DNA of 64,000 nucleotides from Bacteroides sp. (GCA_023666705.1 JAMPBO010000004.1:113895-177894); one strand, 5' to 3'; shown: positions 42,790-52,865, counted from the stretch's first letter. Made by a program: numbers and translations. The notes: a model not told the origin generated them from the letters alone.

Positions 42790-44400
42790 ATGGCTAAAAA
42801 CAAAATACAAATATCTCATTTAAATTACGGCGAACTTCATATATATTATCCCGTTAAATTTGATACCAAATTATCTTTTTCGATTTTATGCAATACACTT
42901 TATAAAAGCAGCATAAGTTTCAATGAAGAATACCAAGAAAAGATAATGAATTCATTAGGAACTTCTTTATCTAATGCAACCAACGATTTCCAACAGCAGA
43001 TATCAGAATCCGATATAGATGATACTCACATAACACTTAAAGTACGTGATACCAAAACCAACAAAGTGTATCAACCCCTTGCAGATTATGAATCTGACTA
43101 TGAAATAGATTCAGACAATATCCGCTTTGAGTTTCTCCCTTCTGATTCATCAGTATCTCTAAATATTGTCAGTACTGAATTAGAAGCACTTCAACAGCGT
43201 CTTGCAAGAATGGAAAAAGAATTTGATCTATCTTCTAAAATTTATGGTGACTCTTTCACCTTGAACCAAAAAAGAATTCTCATGCTTCCTTTCAAAGCCA
43301 AATTAACCAATGGCAAATTTGTTTGGCTACATGCTATACTAATTGTTTTTTCTAACAAAATGGGAGTTTTAAAGTTAGAACTTCCTCTCATAGATGCCGA
43401 TGTCTCTCCATTAAAAGAATATAATATAGACTCCTTGGTAAATTCTATTGATAACTGTTGGAAAATAAATAATGTTGATTCTGATATAAAATTATCAGAT
43501 TTACCTAACCACTATTTGAAGTCCATCGTAGACAACAATAAAGTGAACATTATCAAATATAATGGTGAAATAAGAAATATCCTCTTTATTGATTTCGATG
43601 AAATGCCTAATCAAATAAATAGTATGTCGACAGAACTTCAAGAAGAACTTTTTAGAATTATTTCTGCACCTGTCCCAGATTATTCATATACTTCCTATTC
43701 TAAAGATGCCCGAGAACATATGATTAAATATAGCTGGGGAAATCACGGAATGAAATACATCATTAAAACCAACGGAGGAGTACTTTCCTTAATCGATAAG
43801 AATTTGCTTAACTATTATATCAGTGAATTCAAAGCCGAAACAAACACTTCTGTCCTAGATAATGACGATTACACATATATGTGCAATCTATTGGCTAATG
43901 ATATAAATACCAACATTGAGTTTGCTATATTAATTATAATGTTAAAAAAGACAAATGTGTGTAATAATATTTATAACAAGACACAAAAAAGACGTGATTT
44001 ATTTAAAATCCGAAAAGAATATTATCAAAACATTTTATTTATTAACGAATTACAAAACACATGTTACGGAACAGTGATAGAGCAAACTTCTCAAATCGAA
44101 AAGATGATGCCTCTTTATCTCAAGACAGAAATAAATAATTCTAATCAAACTGCATTAGATAATATTTTAAAAGATGAAGACCAAAAGAAGAATGAACATT
44201 TTTTGAATTTCATATCAATAGGTAGTCTAATGCTCTCACTAATATTCGGACTACCTTCCATCTATGAAGCACTGATTATTTTACATAAAGTCTTTTATAT
44301 TACAAATAACATTCCATACATCACATTAGAAAACTTCAGCGTAGTATTGTGGCTATTGTTAAATATTTTTATAATAATAAAACTATTGCTCAAAAGATAA
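42790..44400 (+). CDS. Undescribed 536-aa protein with two C-terminal membrane helices
   Basis: An acidic, soluble N-terminal part of about 465 residues is followed by two hydrophobic helices (about 475-495 and 510-532) and a basic end 'IIKLLLKR'. The arrangement, with a long cytoplasmic domain, a helical segment before the membrane ('ALDNILKDEDQKKNEHF') and two helices at the end, is like that of CorA-type channels or membrane-acting defence effectors, but no signature of either is visible. No motif is recognised. AGAGAGG precedes the ATG. It is on the opposite strand to the restriction genes and follows an XRE remnant. Function unknown. Confidence 0.7.
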   Translation: MAKNKIQISHLNYGELHIYYPVKFDTKLSFSILCNTLYKSSISFNEEYQEKIMNSLGTSLSNATNDFQQQISESDIDDTHITLKVRDTKTNKVYQPLADYESDYEIDSDNIRFEFLPSDSSVSLNIVSTELEALQQRLARMEKEFDLSSKIYGDSFTLNQKRILMLPFKAKLTNGKFVWLHAILIVFSNKMGVLKLELPLIDADVSPLKEYNIDSLVNSIDNCWKINNVDSDIKLSDLPNHYLKSIVDNNKVNIIKYNGEIRNILFIDFDEMPNQINSMSTELQEELFRIISAPVPDYSYTSYSKDAREHMIKYSWGNHGMKYIIKTNGGVLSLIDKNLLNYYISEFKAETNTSVLDNDDYTYMCNLLANDINTNIEFAILIIMLKKTNVCNNIYNKTQKRRDLFKIRKEYYQNILFINELQNTCYGTVIEQTSQIEKMMPLYLKTEINNSNQTALDNILKDEDQKKNEHFLNFISIGSLMLSLIFGLPSIYEALIILHKVFYITNNIPYITLENFSVVLWLLLNIFIIIKLLLKR

Positions 44401-44702
44401 TTTCCAAAGTTATTGTCATTCTATTATCACCAGACGTAACAGAGCCAAGAAACGCCGTGAATTTGGCATTTTTTGGCTCATTTGTACTATTCGAACTCGG
44501 CAAGTTTACTCTGTATCTTAAACTATTTTGTTTAATGTTCGCTGTAAAAATGCCGTTATTTTACTTCAATTATACAATTTATTTTGGCTTACTGATTTTC
44601 TGTTGCCAAAACGTTGCCATGTATTTATTATATCAAAACCGGTAAATAAAGCAATCCTTTTAAAACTAAAATACAAAATTATTTATATATGTGCAATCAC
44701 TC
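44401..44702. other. Intergenic stretch between the defence island and guaA
   Basis: No gene is supported. Open frames here lack ribosome sites and overlap the ends of the neighbouring genes. It marks the border between the AT-rich island and the housekeeping block, with the two flanking genes converging. Confidence 0.4.
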
Positions 44703-46244
44703 TCACTCCAACTCTATCGTTCCCGGCGGCTTCCCCGTACAATCATACAGTACCCTATTTACCCCCTTAACCTCATTGACAATTCTATTCGTTACCTTGG
44801 CGAGTACCTCCCATGGAAGTCCGGCTGCCTCGGCTGTCATAAAGTCGCTTGTGCACACGGCACGAAGTGCCACGGCGTAGTCGTAGGTACGCTCGTCGCC
44901 CATTACGCCGACGCTTCTCATGTTGGTGAGTGCTGCAAAATATTGTCCGAGGGTTTGGTCTATGCCAGCATTTGCGATTTCCTCACGGTAAATGGCATCT
45001 GCCTCCTGCACGATGCGGACCTTCTCAGCAGTAACCTCGCCGATAATACGAATTCCCAAGCCTGGTCCAGGGAATGGCTGACGGAATACAAGATACTTCG
45101 GTATGCCAAGCTCAAGACCTGCCTTACGCACCTCATCCTTAAACAAAAGACGGAGCGGCTCTATAATTTCCTTAAAATCAACATAATCAGGAAGTCCGCC
45201 TACATTATGGTGGCTCTTGATGACTGCCGAGTCTCCAAGTCCCGACTCAATTACATCAGGATAAATCGTTCCTTGAACAAGGAAATCAACTGCTCCGATT
45301 TTCTTCGCTTCCTCCTCAAAGACACGTATAAATTCTTCACCGATTATTTTTCTTTTATTTTCAGGCTCCGTTACGCCTGCAAGCTTAGAGTAAAAGCGTT
45401 CTTGGGCATTGACACGTATAAAATTCAAATCATACGGTCCGTCAGAACCGAATACGGCTTCAACCTCGTCGCCCTCATTCTTGCGGAGCAAGCCATGGTC
45501 AACAAATACACAGGTAAGCTGCTTTCCTACCGCCTTCGCCAAAAGGACAGCCGCAACGGAGGAATCCACGCCCCCTGAAAGAGCACATAATACTTTGCCG
45601 TTTCCTACCTTTTTGCGGATTTCCTTTATTGTCGTTTCCACAAATGAGTCCATACGCCAATCACAGGAACAGCCACAAACCTTTGTCACAAAATTGGAAA
45701 TCATTTTCATACCCTCTTTGGTATGCATAACCTCAGGATGGAATTGCGTTGCATATAATTTTTTTTCAGCACATTCCATGGCAGCCACAGGACATACAGG
45801 CGTGCTTGCCGTAACAACAAAGCCCTCAGGTGCCTTTGCAATATAGTCTGTATGGCTCATCCAGCATACAGTCTGCTTTGAAACGCCCTCAAACAATACG
45901 CTGTCTCCCATAATGGAAATCTCTGCATGACCGTACTCACTGACAGGTGCTGTTTCAACCCTGCCTCCAAGTGTGTATGCCATAAGCTGTGAACCATAGC
46001 ATATTCCAAGTATAGGTATGCCCATCTCATATATTTCCTTATCATATCTTAGGGAATCCTCAACATAAACGCTGTTTGGCCCACCTGTAAATATAATCCC
46101 CTTCGGATTCATTTCCTTAATCTGTTCAATGGAAATCGTATATGGGTGTACCTCCGCATACACATTACATTCCCTTACCCGGCGGGCAATCAACTGATTG
46201 TACTGTCCTCCAAAATCAAGTACAATAATAAGCTCCTTTTTCAT
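44703..46244 (-). CDS. guaA: GMP synthase (glutamine-hydrolysing)
   Basis: A 513-aa enzyme that converts XMP to GMP with glutamine and ATP. The N-terminal class I glutamine amidotransferase has '[11 protein letters not shown]' (catalytic Cys near residue 80) and 'QFHPEVMHT' (catalytic His near 167). The ATP-PPase part has the P-loop '[15 protein letters not shown]' near 225. The C-terminal dimerisation domain has '[12 protein letters not shown]' near 387 and ends 'KPPGTIELE', where W is usual in place of L. Length is normal. AGGAGA lies before the ATG. No purine riboswitch was recognised in the short upstream gap. Confidence 0.97.
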   Translation of the reverse strand: MKKELIIVLDFGGQYNQLIARRVRECNVYAEVHPYTISIEQIKEMNPKGIIFTGGPNSVYVEDSLRYDKEIYEMGIPILGICYGSQLMAYTLGGRVETAPVSEYGHAEISIMGDSVLFEGVSKQTVCWMSHTDYIAKAPEGFVVTASTPVCPVAAMECAEKKLYATQFHPEVMHTKEGMKMISNFVTKVCGCSCDWRMDSFVETTIKEIRKKVGNGKVLCALSGGVDSSVAAVLLAKAVGKQLTCVFVDHGLLRKNEGDEVEAVFGSDGPYDLNFIRVNAQERFYSKLAGVTEPENKRKIIGEEFIRVFEEEAKKIGAVDFLVQGTIYPDVIESGLGDSAVIKSHHNVGGLPDYVDFKEIIEPLRLLFKDEVRKAGLELGIPKYLVFRQPFPGPGLGIRIIGEVTAEKVRIVQEADAIYREEIANAGIDQTLGQYFAALTNMRSVGVMGDERTYDYAVALRAVCTSDFMTAEAAGLPWEVLAKVTNRIVNEVKGVNRVLYDCTGKPPGTIELE

Positions 46245-46370
46245 ATGTTTCTCCTCTCACAATTAACGGTCATGCTTTCAATAGAAACTGACACACCCTA
46301 TAAAATCATCTGTAAAAGCAACAAATATAAACTACACGAGGCGAGCCAAAAAAGCCCGCCTGCATGTATG

Positions 46371-47615
46371 TTACATCATACCTTTTATAACCTCCTCAGC
46401 CTTTTGAAGCTGAAGATCGTCCTCATAATCTATATTTACTGCATTCGTTCTGTCCGTAAGCTCAACCTCGTAATCAGGCTCAATACCAACCTCGTGAATG
46501 TCATTTCCACCCGGGGTAAAGTATTTTGCCACCGTTATCTTGATGGCGGTTCCATCTGACAAAGGAAGCACTGACTGTACAATTCCCTTTCCGAAGGTTG
46601 TCGTTCCAACCAGCTTTGCAGTATTGGTATCCTTCATGGCACCAGCAAATATTTCAGATGCACTTGCACTGTTTCCATTTGTCAAAACTACCATAGGAAG
46701 CGATACGTTATGGTCATCCTTATCATCATAGGAAGCGATAACCTTACCATCCCGGTCCTTCGTTGTAACAATGTTACCGCCGTCAAGTGTATATTCACAC
46801 ATATTTACCACACTGTCAAGAAGTCCTCCCGGATTGTCGCGGACATCCACTATAATTCCGTCCACGCCTGCGTTCTCTAAGTCGTCGATTGCCTCCTTGT
46901 ACTCCTCGTCCGTATTGCCATAAAACTGTGTAATTGAAATGTATCCAATGTTATCATCCAAAATCTTATAATCCACAGATACATTTTCCACATCCGCCCT
47001 CTTAATGTCAAACTCCATGTAGTCATCCTCGGACGGCCTGTATATCTTGATATGTGCGGTCGTTCCCTTTTCTCCTCTTATCATTTCCACAACAAGGGTA
47101 AGCTCCTGGTCTATAATTTCCGTTCCGTCAACCTCGACAATCACATCATCCGCCATAAGCCCCGCCGCCTCAGCAGGACTTCCCTTTATCGGACGTACAA
47201 CCGATACCTTCATAGATGCATCCTGTGTTACCACGGCACCGATTCCGAAATATTCACCCGAGTTATCCTCCTGCAAATCGGCATATTCCTCTGCGGTATA
47301 ATACACGGAATAAGGGTCATCCAAGCCGTTCATAATTCCGTCATACAAGGATTCCTCCTGCTTATCCGAGTCACGGTCAAAGTAAAAATACGCATCTATG
47401 TATCTGTTAATCTCGTTTATTTTCCTCTGTACATCCTTGTCATCCAGCATGTCAGATACATCTTTGTACTCTTTTTTATTTTCGCCCGCTTTTTCCGAAT
47501 CCGTTTCTATCGTTATGCTGCTTCCACCACCGTTGTCACCTGAAAATGAACATCCAACTGCTGAAAGTGCAAGTGCCAAAGCCAAGCCACCCGCTAATAA
47601 TTTTTTCTTAAACAA
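46371..47615 (-). CDS. S41-family C-terminal processing peptidase (CtpA-like)
   Basis: A 414-aa exported protease. A type II signal peptide ends in the lipobox 'LSAVGC' (Cys at about 22). A PDZ domain (about 110-195; 'GIGAVVTQDASMKVSVVRPIKGSPAE') binds substrate C-termini. The S41 peptidase domain has 'DVRDNPGGLLDSVV' near 260, and the catalytic Ser in 'NGNSASASEIFAGAM' near 315 with Lys in 'GTTTFGKGIVQS' near 340. It follows the M23 peptidase gene by 18 bases, the normal order in Clostridia, and probably shares its operon with ftsE and ftsX. Confidence 0.94.
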   Translation of the reverse strand: MFKKKLLAGGLALALALSAVGCSFSGDNGGGSSITIETDSEKAGENKKEYKDVSDMLDDKDVQRKINEINRYIDAYFYFDRDSDKQEESLYDGIMNGLDDPYSVYYTAEEYADLQEDNSGEYFGIGAVVTQDASMKVSVVRPIKGSPAEAAGLMADDVIVEVDGTEIIDQELTLVVEMIRGEKGTTAHIKIYRPSEDDYMEFDIKRADVENVSVDYKILDDNIGYISITQFYGNTDEEYKEAIDDLENAGVDGIIVDVRDNPGGLLDSVVNMCEYTLDGGNIVTTKDRDGKVIASYDDKDDHNVSLPMVVLTNGNSASASEIFAGAMKDTNTAKLVGTTTFGKGIVQSVLPLSDGTAIKITVAKYFTPGGNDIHEVGIEPDYEVELTDRTNAVNIDYEDDLQLQKAEEVIKGMM

Positions 47616-47632
47616 TATTATCGCTCCTCTGA

Positions 47633-48811
47633 TTATTGTAAGTACGGTAATGGATCAACATAATTACCGTTTATTCTGACAGCTATATGACAGTGAGGAC
47701 CCGTAGACTGTCCCGTGCTTCCTGCATATGCTATCACCTGACCCTTGGAAACTACCATCCCTGTTGACACTGCAAAGGAACTATTATGTCCATACACCGT
47801 AGTCATTCCACCGCCGTGGTCAATAACAACATAATTTCCGAGGGAATAACTCCATCCCGCCGTAATTACCGTTCCTGCCTCACTTGCAACAATAGGTGTT
47901 CCTGTCGGGCAAGGAATATCTACTCCATGATGGAATGACATTCCAAGAAGGTCTCTCGGACCAAAGTATGAGGAAATGTAATAATAACCATTGACAGGCC
48001 ATCCGAGTGCGCCACCCGTATAATAAACCGTTCCGCCATTTCCTGCAGCAGCAGCGGCTGCGGCTGCCTCTGCCGCTTTTCTTTCTGCCTCAGCAATGGC
48101 AGCATCGGTTTCCTCAATGGCTTTCTGGTATTCCGCTACCATAGCCTCATATTGGTCAATGGATTCACCATAATTGGCAACCTGCTTTTCCTTGCCATTT
48201 ATAACAATCTCAAGTGCTTCCTTGCTCTCACTTACCTCTGCCTCAATTTCCTTAACTGCACTAAGGTCACTCTCAAGCTTGACCTGTGTATCAGCAATCA
48301 GCTTCCTGATGGAAATAAGGTCAGCAAGCATTTTTGCATCATATTTATAAATCTGGTCAACATACTCCGATTTGTTTACCATATCGGCAACATCGGATGA
48401 GGAAAACAAGGTATCCATATAGTCAACATTTCCATTTTCATATGCATACTGTATCCGGAGCTTCATTGCCTCATACTGCTTCTTTTCATCTGCCTGTGCA
48501 TCCTCAAGTTCCTTTTTTGTCGTCTCAATCTCACCCTCAAGCTCTGTTCTTTGAGCTTCCAGCTCCACAATCTGTGTATTATATTCCGAAACCTTGGCAT
48601 CCAACTCCTTAATAGCTTCCTTGATACCGAGCTGTTCCTGCTCAAGCTGGCTTAAAATCCCCTCAGCCTCCTCTTTTTTGCTCTCGTTTTCTTTCTTTTC
48701 TTCCTGCAAATCAGATATGCTGGTTGCCTTAACATATGTAACATTCGACAGCCCGATTGCTGCAATCAGTGCAAATGTAACAACTGTCTTTATACTTCTA
48801 CGCATAATCAT
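47633..48811 (-). CDS. M23 murein peptidase with coiled coil (EnvC-like)
   Basis: A 392-aa secreted protein. The signal peptide (residues 1-28) is followed by a long coiled coil (about 30-250, rich in Glu, Lys, Gln), an Ala-rich linker 'AAEAAAAAAAAGNGG', and a LytM/M23 domain from about 285. Zinc ligands are seen in 'HHGVDIPCPTG' near 302 and 'GPHCHIAVR' near 370, with 'VYGHNSS' near 340. This is the layout of EnvC/CwlO-type hydrolases controlled by FtsEX, and the gene lies seven bases after ftsX. It likely cleaves peptidoglycan at division or elongation. Confidence 0.93.
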   Translation of the reverse strand: MIMRRSIKTVVTFALIAAIGLSNVTYVKATSISDLQEEKKENESKKEEAEGILSQLEQEQLGIKEAIKELDAKVSEYNTQIVELEAQRTELEGEIETTKKELEDAQADEKKQYEAMKLRIQYAYENGNVDYMDTLFSSSDVADMVNKSEYVDQIYKYDAKMLADLISIRKLIADTQVKLESDLSAVKEIEAEVSESKEALEIVINGKEKQVANYGESIDQYEAMVAEYQKAIEETDAAIAEAERKAAEAAAAAAAAGNGGTVYYTGGALGWPVNGYYYISSYFGPRDLLGMSFHHGVDIPCPTGTPIVASEAGTVITAGWSYSLGNYVVIDHGGGMTTVYGHNSSFAVSTGMVVSKGQVIAYAGSTGQSTGPHCHIAVRINGNYVDPLPYLQ

Positions 48812-48817
48812 ACCTCC

Positions 48818-49726
48818 TTAAACCTTAAGATGCTTCCTTGTTGTAAGCACGCTGGCAACAAGACCAAGTCCGATACCTATAATAATCGATACAGGGATAA
48901 GCACTGCAAATAGTTCACTGATAGGCACGAATGCAAATAAATTCTTGACGACTGCAAACCTGCCTATTACATATGCAACCACATTGTCATACATAAAGTA
49001 TACTAATATTATAGGCAAAAGAGACCCAACAAGTCCAATGGTAATTCCTTCCACGATAAACGGTGCCCTTACAAAAAAGTTCGTTGCACCAATCAGCTTC
49101 ATTATGGCAATTTCTTCCTTTCTGACCGTGATACCGATTGTGATTGTATTGCTGATAAGGAACACGGAAACAAGCAACAGTATTAAAATAATACCAATTG
49201 AAGCATATGTTACCACACTGTTCAGTGCTGCAATACCATCTGCCGTAACCTCAGAGCTTAACACATTTCTGACACCATTCAATTCCTTTAGGTAATTGAC
49301 AAACTCCGCCTGTTTATCCAGATTTTTCAGCGTTATCTTGTAAGATGCACTGTTCTTAAGTGGATTGTCGCCTGCAAATGCCTCAAGTGCCGCCTCATAG
49401 TCCTCGTAATTTTCCTTTGCAAACTTCTCCCAAGCCTCGTCAGCTGATACAAAATCCATTGTATTTATTTCATCCCGAAGCCTGATCTGTTGTCCAATCA
49501 AAGTGATATTTTCATCCGAAATACCCTCGTCAAAAAATACTGATATGGTAACCGTATTTTGCAGGTCCGTCATTGCAGACCTGAAATTGACAATTACGCA
49601 ATAAAAAATTCCAAACAGAAACAGACATGACACAATTGTTCCTACTGATGCCAGTGAAAACAAAAGATTTCTTCTTATATTTTTAAAGCCCTGCCTGATG
49701 CTGTATAATACTGAACTAATCCTCAT
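48818..49726 (-). CDS. ftsX: Cell division protein FtsX
   Basis: A 302-aa permease-like protein. TM1 is at about residues 22-44, an extracellular domain (45-170) binds the peptidoglycan hydrolase, and three helices follow (about 175-195, 225-250, 268-290). The core 'ITIGITVRKEEIAIMKLIGATNFFVRAPF' style sequence is near residue 197. It overlaps ftsE by 11 bases. With FtsE it transmits a signal to the M23 protein encoded next. Confidence 0.95.
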   Translation of the reverse strand: MRISSVLYSIRQGFKNIRRNLLFSLASVGTIVSCLFLFGIFYCVIVNFRSAMTDLQNTVTISVFFDEGISDENITLIGQQIRLRDEINTMDFVSADEAWEKFAKENYEDYEAALEAFAGDNPLKNSASYKITLKNLDKQAEFVNYLKELNGVRNVLSSEVTADGIAALNSVVTYASIGIILILLLVSVFLISNTITIGITVRKEEIAIMKLIGATNFFVRAPFIVEGITIGLVGSLLPIILVYFMYDNVVAYVIGRFAVVKNLFAFVPISELFAVLIPVSIIIGIGLGLVASVLTTRKHLKV

Positions 49727-50405
49727 CTATATATCCACCCTTTTGTTCATCACTTATGATTTCACCCTTTTTGAGAGTAATAACACGTTTCTTCATCATG
49801 TTGACAATTTCCTTGTTATGGGTTACCACAACAACCGTAGTCCCCTTTTTATTGACATCCTCCAAAAGCTTCATAATTTCCCATGAATTCTTTGGGTCAA
49901 GGTTACCTGTCGGCTCATCGGCAAGCAAAATCTCAGGCTTATTCACAAGGGCTCTTGCAAGTGCCACCCTCTGCTGCTCACCACCAGAAAGCTGTTTCGG
50001 ATATGATTTGTACTTATCTGCCAATCCTACCAGGGTAAGCATTGCCGGGACCTGCCTTCGGATGTACCTTGTAGGAACCTCGATTACCCTTTGTGCAAAT
50101 GCCACATTTTCATAGACGGTTCTGTCCTTAAGCAGACGGAAATTCTGGAAAACCACTCCGATTCTTCTCCTGAATTTCGGAATGTTTCGTCTCTTAAGTC
50201 TGTTAAAGTTAATATCCGCCACAGTTATATTTCCTGATGTAGGTTCCAGCTCCTTCAACAAAAGTCTCATAAGGGTTGTTTTTCCCGAACCACTGGAGCC
50301 AACAATAAACACAAACTCTCCATCCTCTATTTTAAAATTGATGTCATTGAGTGCGTATGTTTTACCTCCCGGATATCTCATCTTAACATTTTCTAATGAT
50401 ATCAT
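49716..50405 (-). CDS. ftsE: Cell division ATP-binding protein FtsE
   Basis: A 229-aa ATPase. Walker A 'GSSGSGKTTLMRLL' is near residue 36, signature 'LSGGEQQRVALARAL' near 138, Walker B 'ILLADEPTGNLDPK' near 158 and H-loop 'VVVVTHNKE' near 190. 'VFQNFRLLKDRTVYENV' is characteristic of FtsE. It acts in the cytoplasm with FtsX at the septum. First gene of the ftsEX - M23 - S41 block. Confidence 0.96.
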   Translation of the reverse strand: MISLENVKMRYPGGKTYALNDINFKIEDGEFVFIVGSSGSGKTTLMRLLLKELEPTSGNITVADINFNRLKRRNIPKFRRRIGVVFQNFRLLKDRTVYENVAFAQRVIEVPTRYIRRQVPAMLTLVGLADKYKSYPKQLSGGEQQRVALARALVNKPEILLADEPTGNLDPKNSWEIMKLLEDVNKKGTTVVVVTHNKEIVNMMKKRVITLKKGEIISDEQKGGYIDED

Positions 50406-50445
50406 AATATTCTCCTACCTGTATGTCCTTGGTGCAAGCAACAGC

Positions 50446-51534
50446 TTAATAATCCAACGACTCCATATATTTCATGTACTTTACTACCATAAGTGCTATC
50501 TTAAATGTAATGGCGTCCTCAAACACCCGCAAATCAAGACCGGTACTTTTCTCCAGCTTATCAAGTCTGTAAACAAGCGTGTTTCTGTGGATGTAAAGCT
50601 GTCTTGACGTCTCTGATACATTCAGACTGTTCTCAAAGAATTTATTGATGGTTGTAATTGTCTCCTCGTCAAATTCGTCTGGTGATTTACCATCAAAAAT
50701 CTCCTTGATAAACATTTTACAAAGTGGTATCGGAAGCTGGTAAATCAATCTGCCTATGCCAAGATTGCTGTATGCAATAATCCTTCTGCCATTGTAGAAT
50801 ATCTTTCCTACATCAAGGGCAAGCTTTGCTTCCTTATAGGAACGTGAAACCTCCTTAATCTCGTTCACGATAGTTCCATATGCAACATTTACGGAAGACA
50901 TCGCCTCCGTGTTAAGCATATCAACAATAACCTTTGCAGTCTTCTGCATGTCATCATAATTTTCGCTCTGCTTAACCTCCTTGACAAGAATAATATTTTT
51001 CTCATCAACAGCAGTGATAAAGTCCTTTGTCTTACTTGAAAATAATGTCCTGACTGTCTCAAGGGCATTGGTATCCTTTTCATTTTTCGTTTCAATTATA
51101 AATACGATTCTTCTTGCGTCCGTCTCAACATGCAGCTTTTTTGCCCTGTTGTATATATCAACCAGCAAAAGATTATCCAAAAGAAGATTTTTAATAAAAT
51201 TGTCTTTGTCAAACCTCTCTTTGTATGCAACAAGAAGATTTTGAATTTGGAAAGCAGCAACTTTACCAATCATGTACACATCCTCTGCTTCACCTTTGGC
51301 AAGAATCACATACTCCAACTCATTCTCATCGTATACCTTAAAAAATTGAAAGCCCATCATAACCTGACTTTCTGCCGGGGAGTCTGCAAATGCAACAACG
51401 GCATCCTCATATGCATCCGTATCCCTGATTGTAGATGCAAGGCTCTTTCCTTCCGTATCCATAACACACAAATCAGTACGTGTAATCGATTTAATGCCGT
51501 CAATAGTATCCTGTAGTATCTGATTTGAAATCAT
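50446..51534 (-). CDS. CdaR/PucR-type transcriptional regulator
   Basis: A 362-aa regulator. The first 130 residues resemble a sugar-diacid recognition domain ('LCVMDTEGKSLASTIRDTDAYEDAV'), the middle is a GGDEF-like PucR domain, and residues 305-355 are the C-terminal HTH: 'FFENSLNVSETSRQLYIHRNTLVYRLDKLEK' in part. The family controls sugar acid or glycerate use, but no such genes adjoin it. It has a separate promoter region with phased TGTTACAA repeats, and it follows the msmX-like gene, with a terminator between them, so autoregulation is likely. Inducer unknown. Confidence 0.85.
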   Translation of the reverse strand: MISNQILQDTIDGIKSITRTDLCVMDTEGKSLASTIRDTDAYEDAVVAFADSPAESQVMMGFQFFKVYDENELEYVILAKGEAEDVYMIGKVAAFQIQNLLVAYKERFDKDNFIKNLLLDNLLLVDIYNRAKKLHVETDARRIVFIIETKNEKDTNALETVRTLFSSKTKDFITAVDEKNIILVKEVKQSENYDDMQKTAKVIVDMLNTEAMSSVNVAYGTIVNEIKEVSRSYKEAKLALDVGKIFYNGRRIIAYSNLGIGRLIYQLPIPLCKMFIKEIFDGKSPDEFDEETITTINKFFENSLNVSETSRQLYIHRNTLVYRLDKLEKSTGLDLRVFEDAITFKIALMVVKYMKYMESLDY

Positions 51535-51555
51535 CGTATCACTCCTTTTGAATTT

Positions 51556-51597
51556 TGTTACAAAAGTGTTACAATTTGTTACAAACTTATTGTAACA
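51556..51597. promoter_or_regulatory. Helically phased TGTTACAA operator cluster
   Basis: TGTTACAA occurs at 51556, 51567 and 51577, that is every 10-11 bases, and as its reverse complement TTGTAACA at 51590. It begins about 20 bases before the CdaR-type gene start, so it covers its promoter region. Confidence 0.6.
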
Positions 51598-51679
51598 AAC
51601 GTGTCAACTATTGTCAACTTATTTATGTAAATAACTTATTGTAAACCAACCACATAGAGTATATTTTACATTATAATTC

Positions 51680-51721
51680 AAAAAAAAAAAAGAGGAAATG
51701 CACAAAAATATGCATTTCCTC
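51680..51721 (-). terminator. Rho-independent terminator of the MsmX-like gene
   Basis: An 11-bp perfect stem GAGGAAATGCA / TGCATTTCCTC (51692-51721) followed on the minus strand by a run of 12 T. It lies 31 bases after the stop codon. Confidence 0.95.
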
Positions 51722-51752
51722 AAATAATTCACATTTTAAACAAATTTTGTTA

Positions 51753-52865
51753 TTAGTTCGCTACAACTTCTCCTGTATCCTTGTCGAAGATATGTACCTT
51801 GCTAAGATCAAATGCAAACTGTACAGTATCTCCAGGTCTTGCTGTAGTACGGGCGTTAACTCTTGCAGTAATATCAAACTGGTCAATTGTGAAGTACAGG
51901 TAAACTTCTGCACCTAACATTTCGTAGATATTAATTCTTGCATCAATTACGCTCTCTGGTGATGACTCAATGAAGAGCTGCTCATCATGTATATCCTCAG
52001 GACGAATTCCGAGAACAACTTCCTTATCAATAAAGTCACCTGCAATAAGCTTGGAAGCCTTAGCATCTGGTACCTTAATTGAATGGGAACCAAACATAAG
52101 AAGCACATCGGAACCTGACTTCACAACCTTACAATCAATGAAGTTCATAGGTGGCATACCCATGAATCCTGCAACGAATAAGTTACATGGATTGTCGTAA
52201 AGGTTCTGTGGAGTATCTACCTGCTGTACAATACCATCCTTCATAACTACGATTCTTGTACCAAGCGTCATAGCCTCTGTCTGGTCATGTGTAACGTAGA
52301 TAATTGTTGTCTGAAGTCTCTGATGAAGCTTTGAAATCTCAACACGCATCTGAACTCTAAGCTTTGCATCAAGGTTTGAAAGTGGCTCGTCCATAAGGAA
52401 TACCTTTGGCTCACGGACAATTGCACGTCCCATAGCAACACGCTGTCTCTGTCCACCTGATAAAGCCTTTGGCTTTCTGTCAAGAAGATGTTCGATATCA
52501 AGTATCTTTGCAGCCTCATGTACTGCCTTGTCAATCTTCTCACTCGGAACTTTTCTGAGCTTAAGACCAAATGCCATGTTATCATAAACTGACATATGTG
52601 GGTACAGAGCGTAGTTCTGGAATACCATCGCAATATCTCTGTCCTTAGGCTCTACATCGTTGACCATCTTGTCTCCAATCCAAAGCTCACCTGAACTGAT
52701 GTCTTCGAGACCTGCGATCATACGAAGTGTTGTTGATTTACCACATCCTGAAGGACCAACGAAGATAATGAATTCCTTATCGTCAATTTCAAGATTGAAA
52801 TCCTTAACAGCGTTGAAACCATTTGGGTAAATCTTGTAAATATTCTTAAGTGATAAACTAGCCAT
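51753..52865 (-). CDS. Sugar ABC transporter ATPase (MsmX/UgpC-like)
   Basis: A 370-aa ATPase that can energise several carbohydrate ABC importers. Walker A 'GPSGCGKSTTLRMIAG' is near residue 36, Q-loop 'MVFQNYALYPHMSVYDNM' near 80, signature 'LSGGQRQRVAMGRAIV' near 134, Walker B 'VFLMDEPLSNLDAKLR' near 155 and H-loop 'YVTHDQTEA' near 190. The C-terminal 130 residues are an OB-type regulatory domain ('GIRPEDIHDE'). No permease genes adjoin it, typical of a shared ATPase. GGAGGAAAA precedes the ATG; a strong terminator follows. Confidence 0.93.
   Translation of the reverse strand: MASLSLKNIYKIYPNGFNAVKDFNLEIDDKEFIIFVGPSGCGKSTTLRMIAGLEDISSGELWIGDKMVNDVEPKDRDIAMVFQNYALYPHMSVYDNMAFGLKLRKVPSEKIDKAVHEAAKILDIEHLLDRKPKALSGGQRQRVAMGRAIVREPKVFLMDEPLSNLDAKLRVQMRVEISKLHQRLQTTIIYVTHDQTEAMTLGTRIVVMKDGIVQQVDTPQNLYDNPCNLFVAGFMGMPPMNFIDCKVVKSGSDVLLMFGSHSIKVPDAKASKLIAGDFIDKEVVLGIRPEDIHDEQLFIESSPESVIDARINIYEMLGAEVYLYFTIDQFDITARVNARTTARPGDTVQFAFDLSKVHIFDKDTGEVVAN

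Noticed and set aside
44691-45578. A 295-codon plus-strand open frame opposite guaA
   Set aside because: It is antisense to highly conserved guaA domains, has no ribosome site and its sequence shows no domain; guaA explains the openness.
46245-46370. Purine riboswitch upstream of guaA
   Set aside because: The short gap lacks the conserved core of the purine aptamer; only a GC-rich imperfect stem near 46340 is present.
51640-51721. Small RNA gene with a strong hairpin between msmX-like and CdaR-type genes
   Set aside because: The hairpin and T-run fit a terminator of the msmX-like gene exactly, and no separate promoter is visible.
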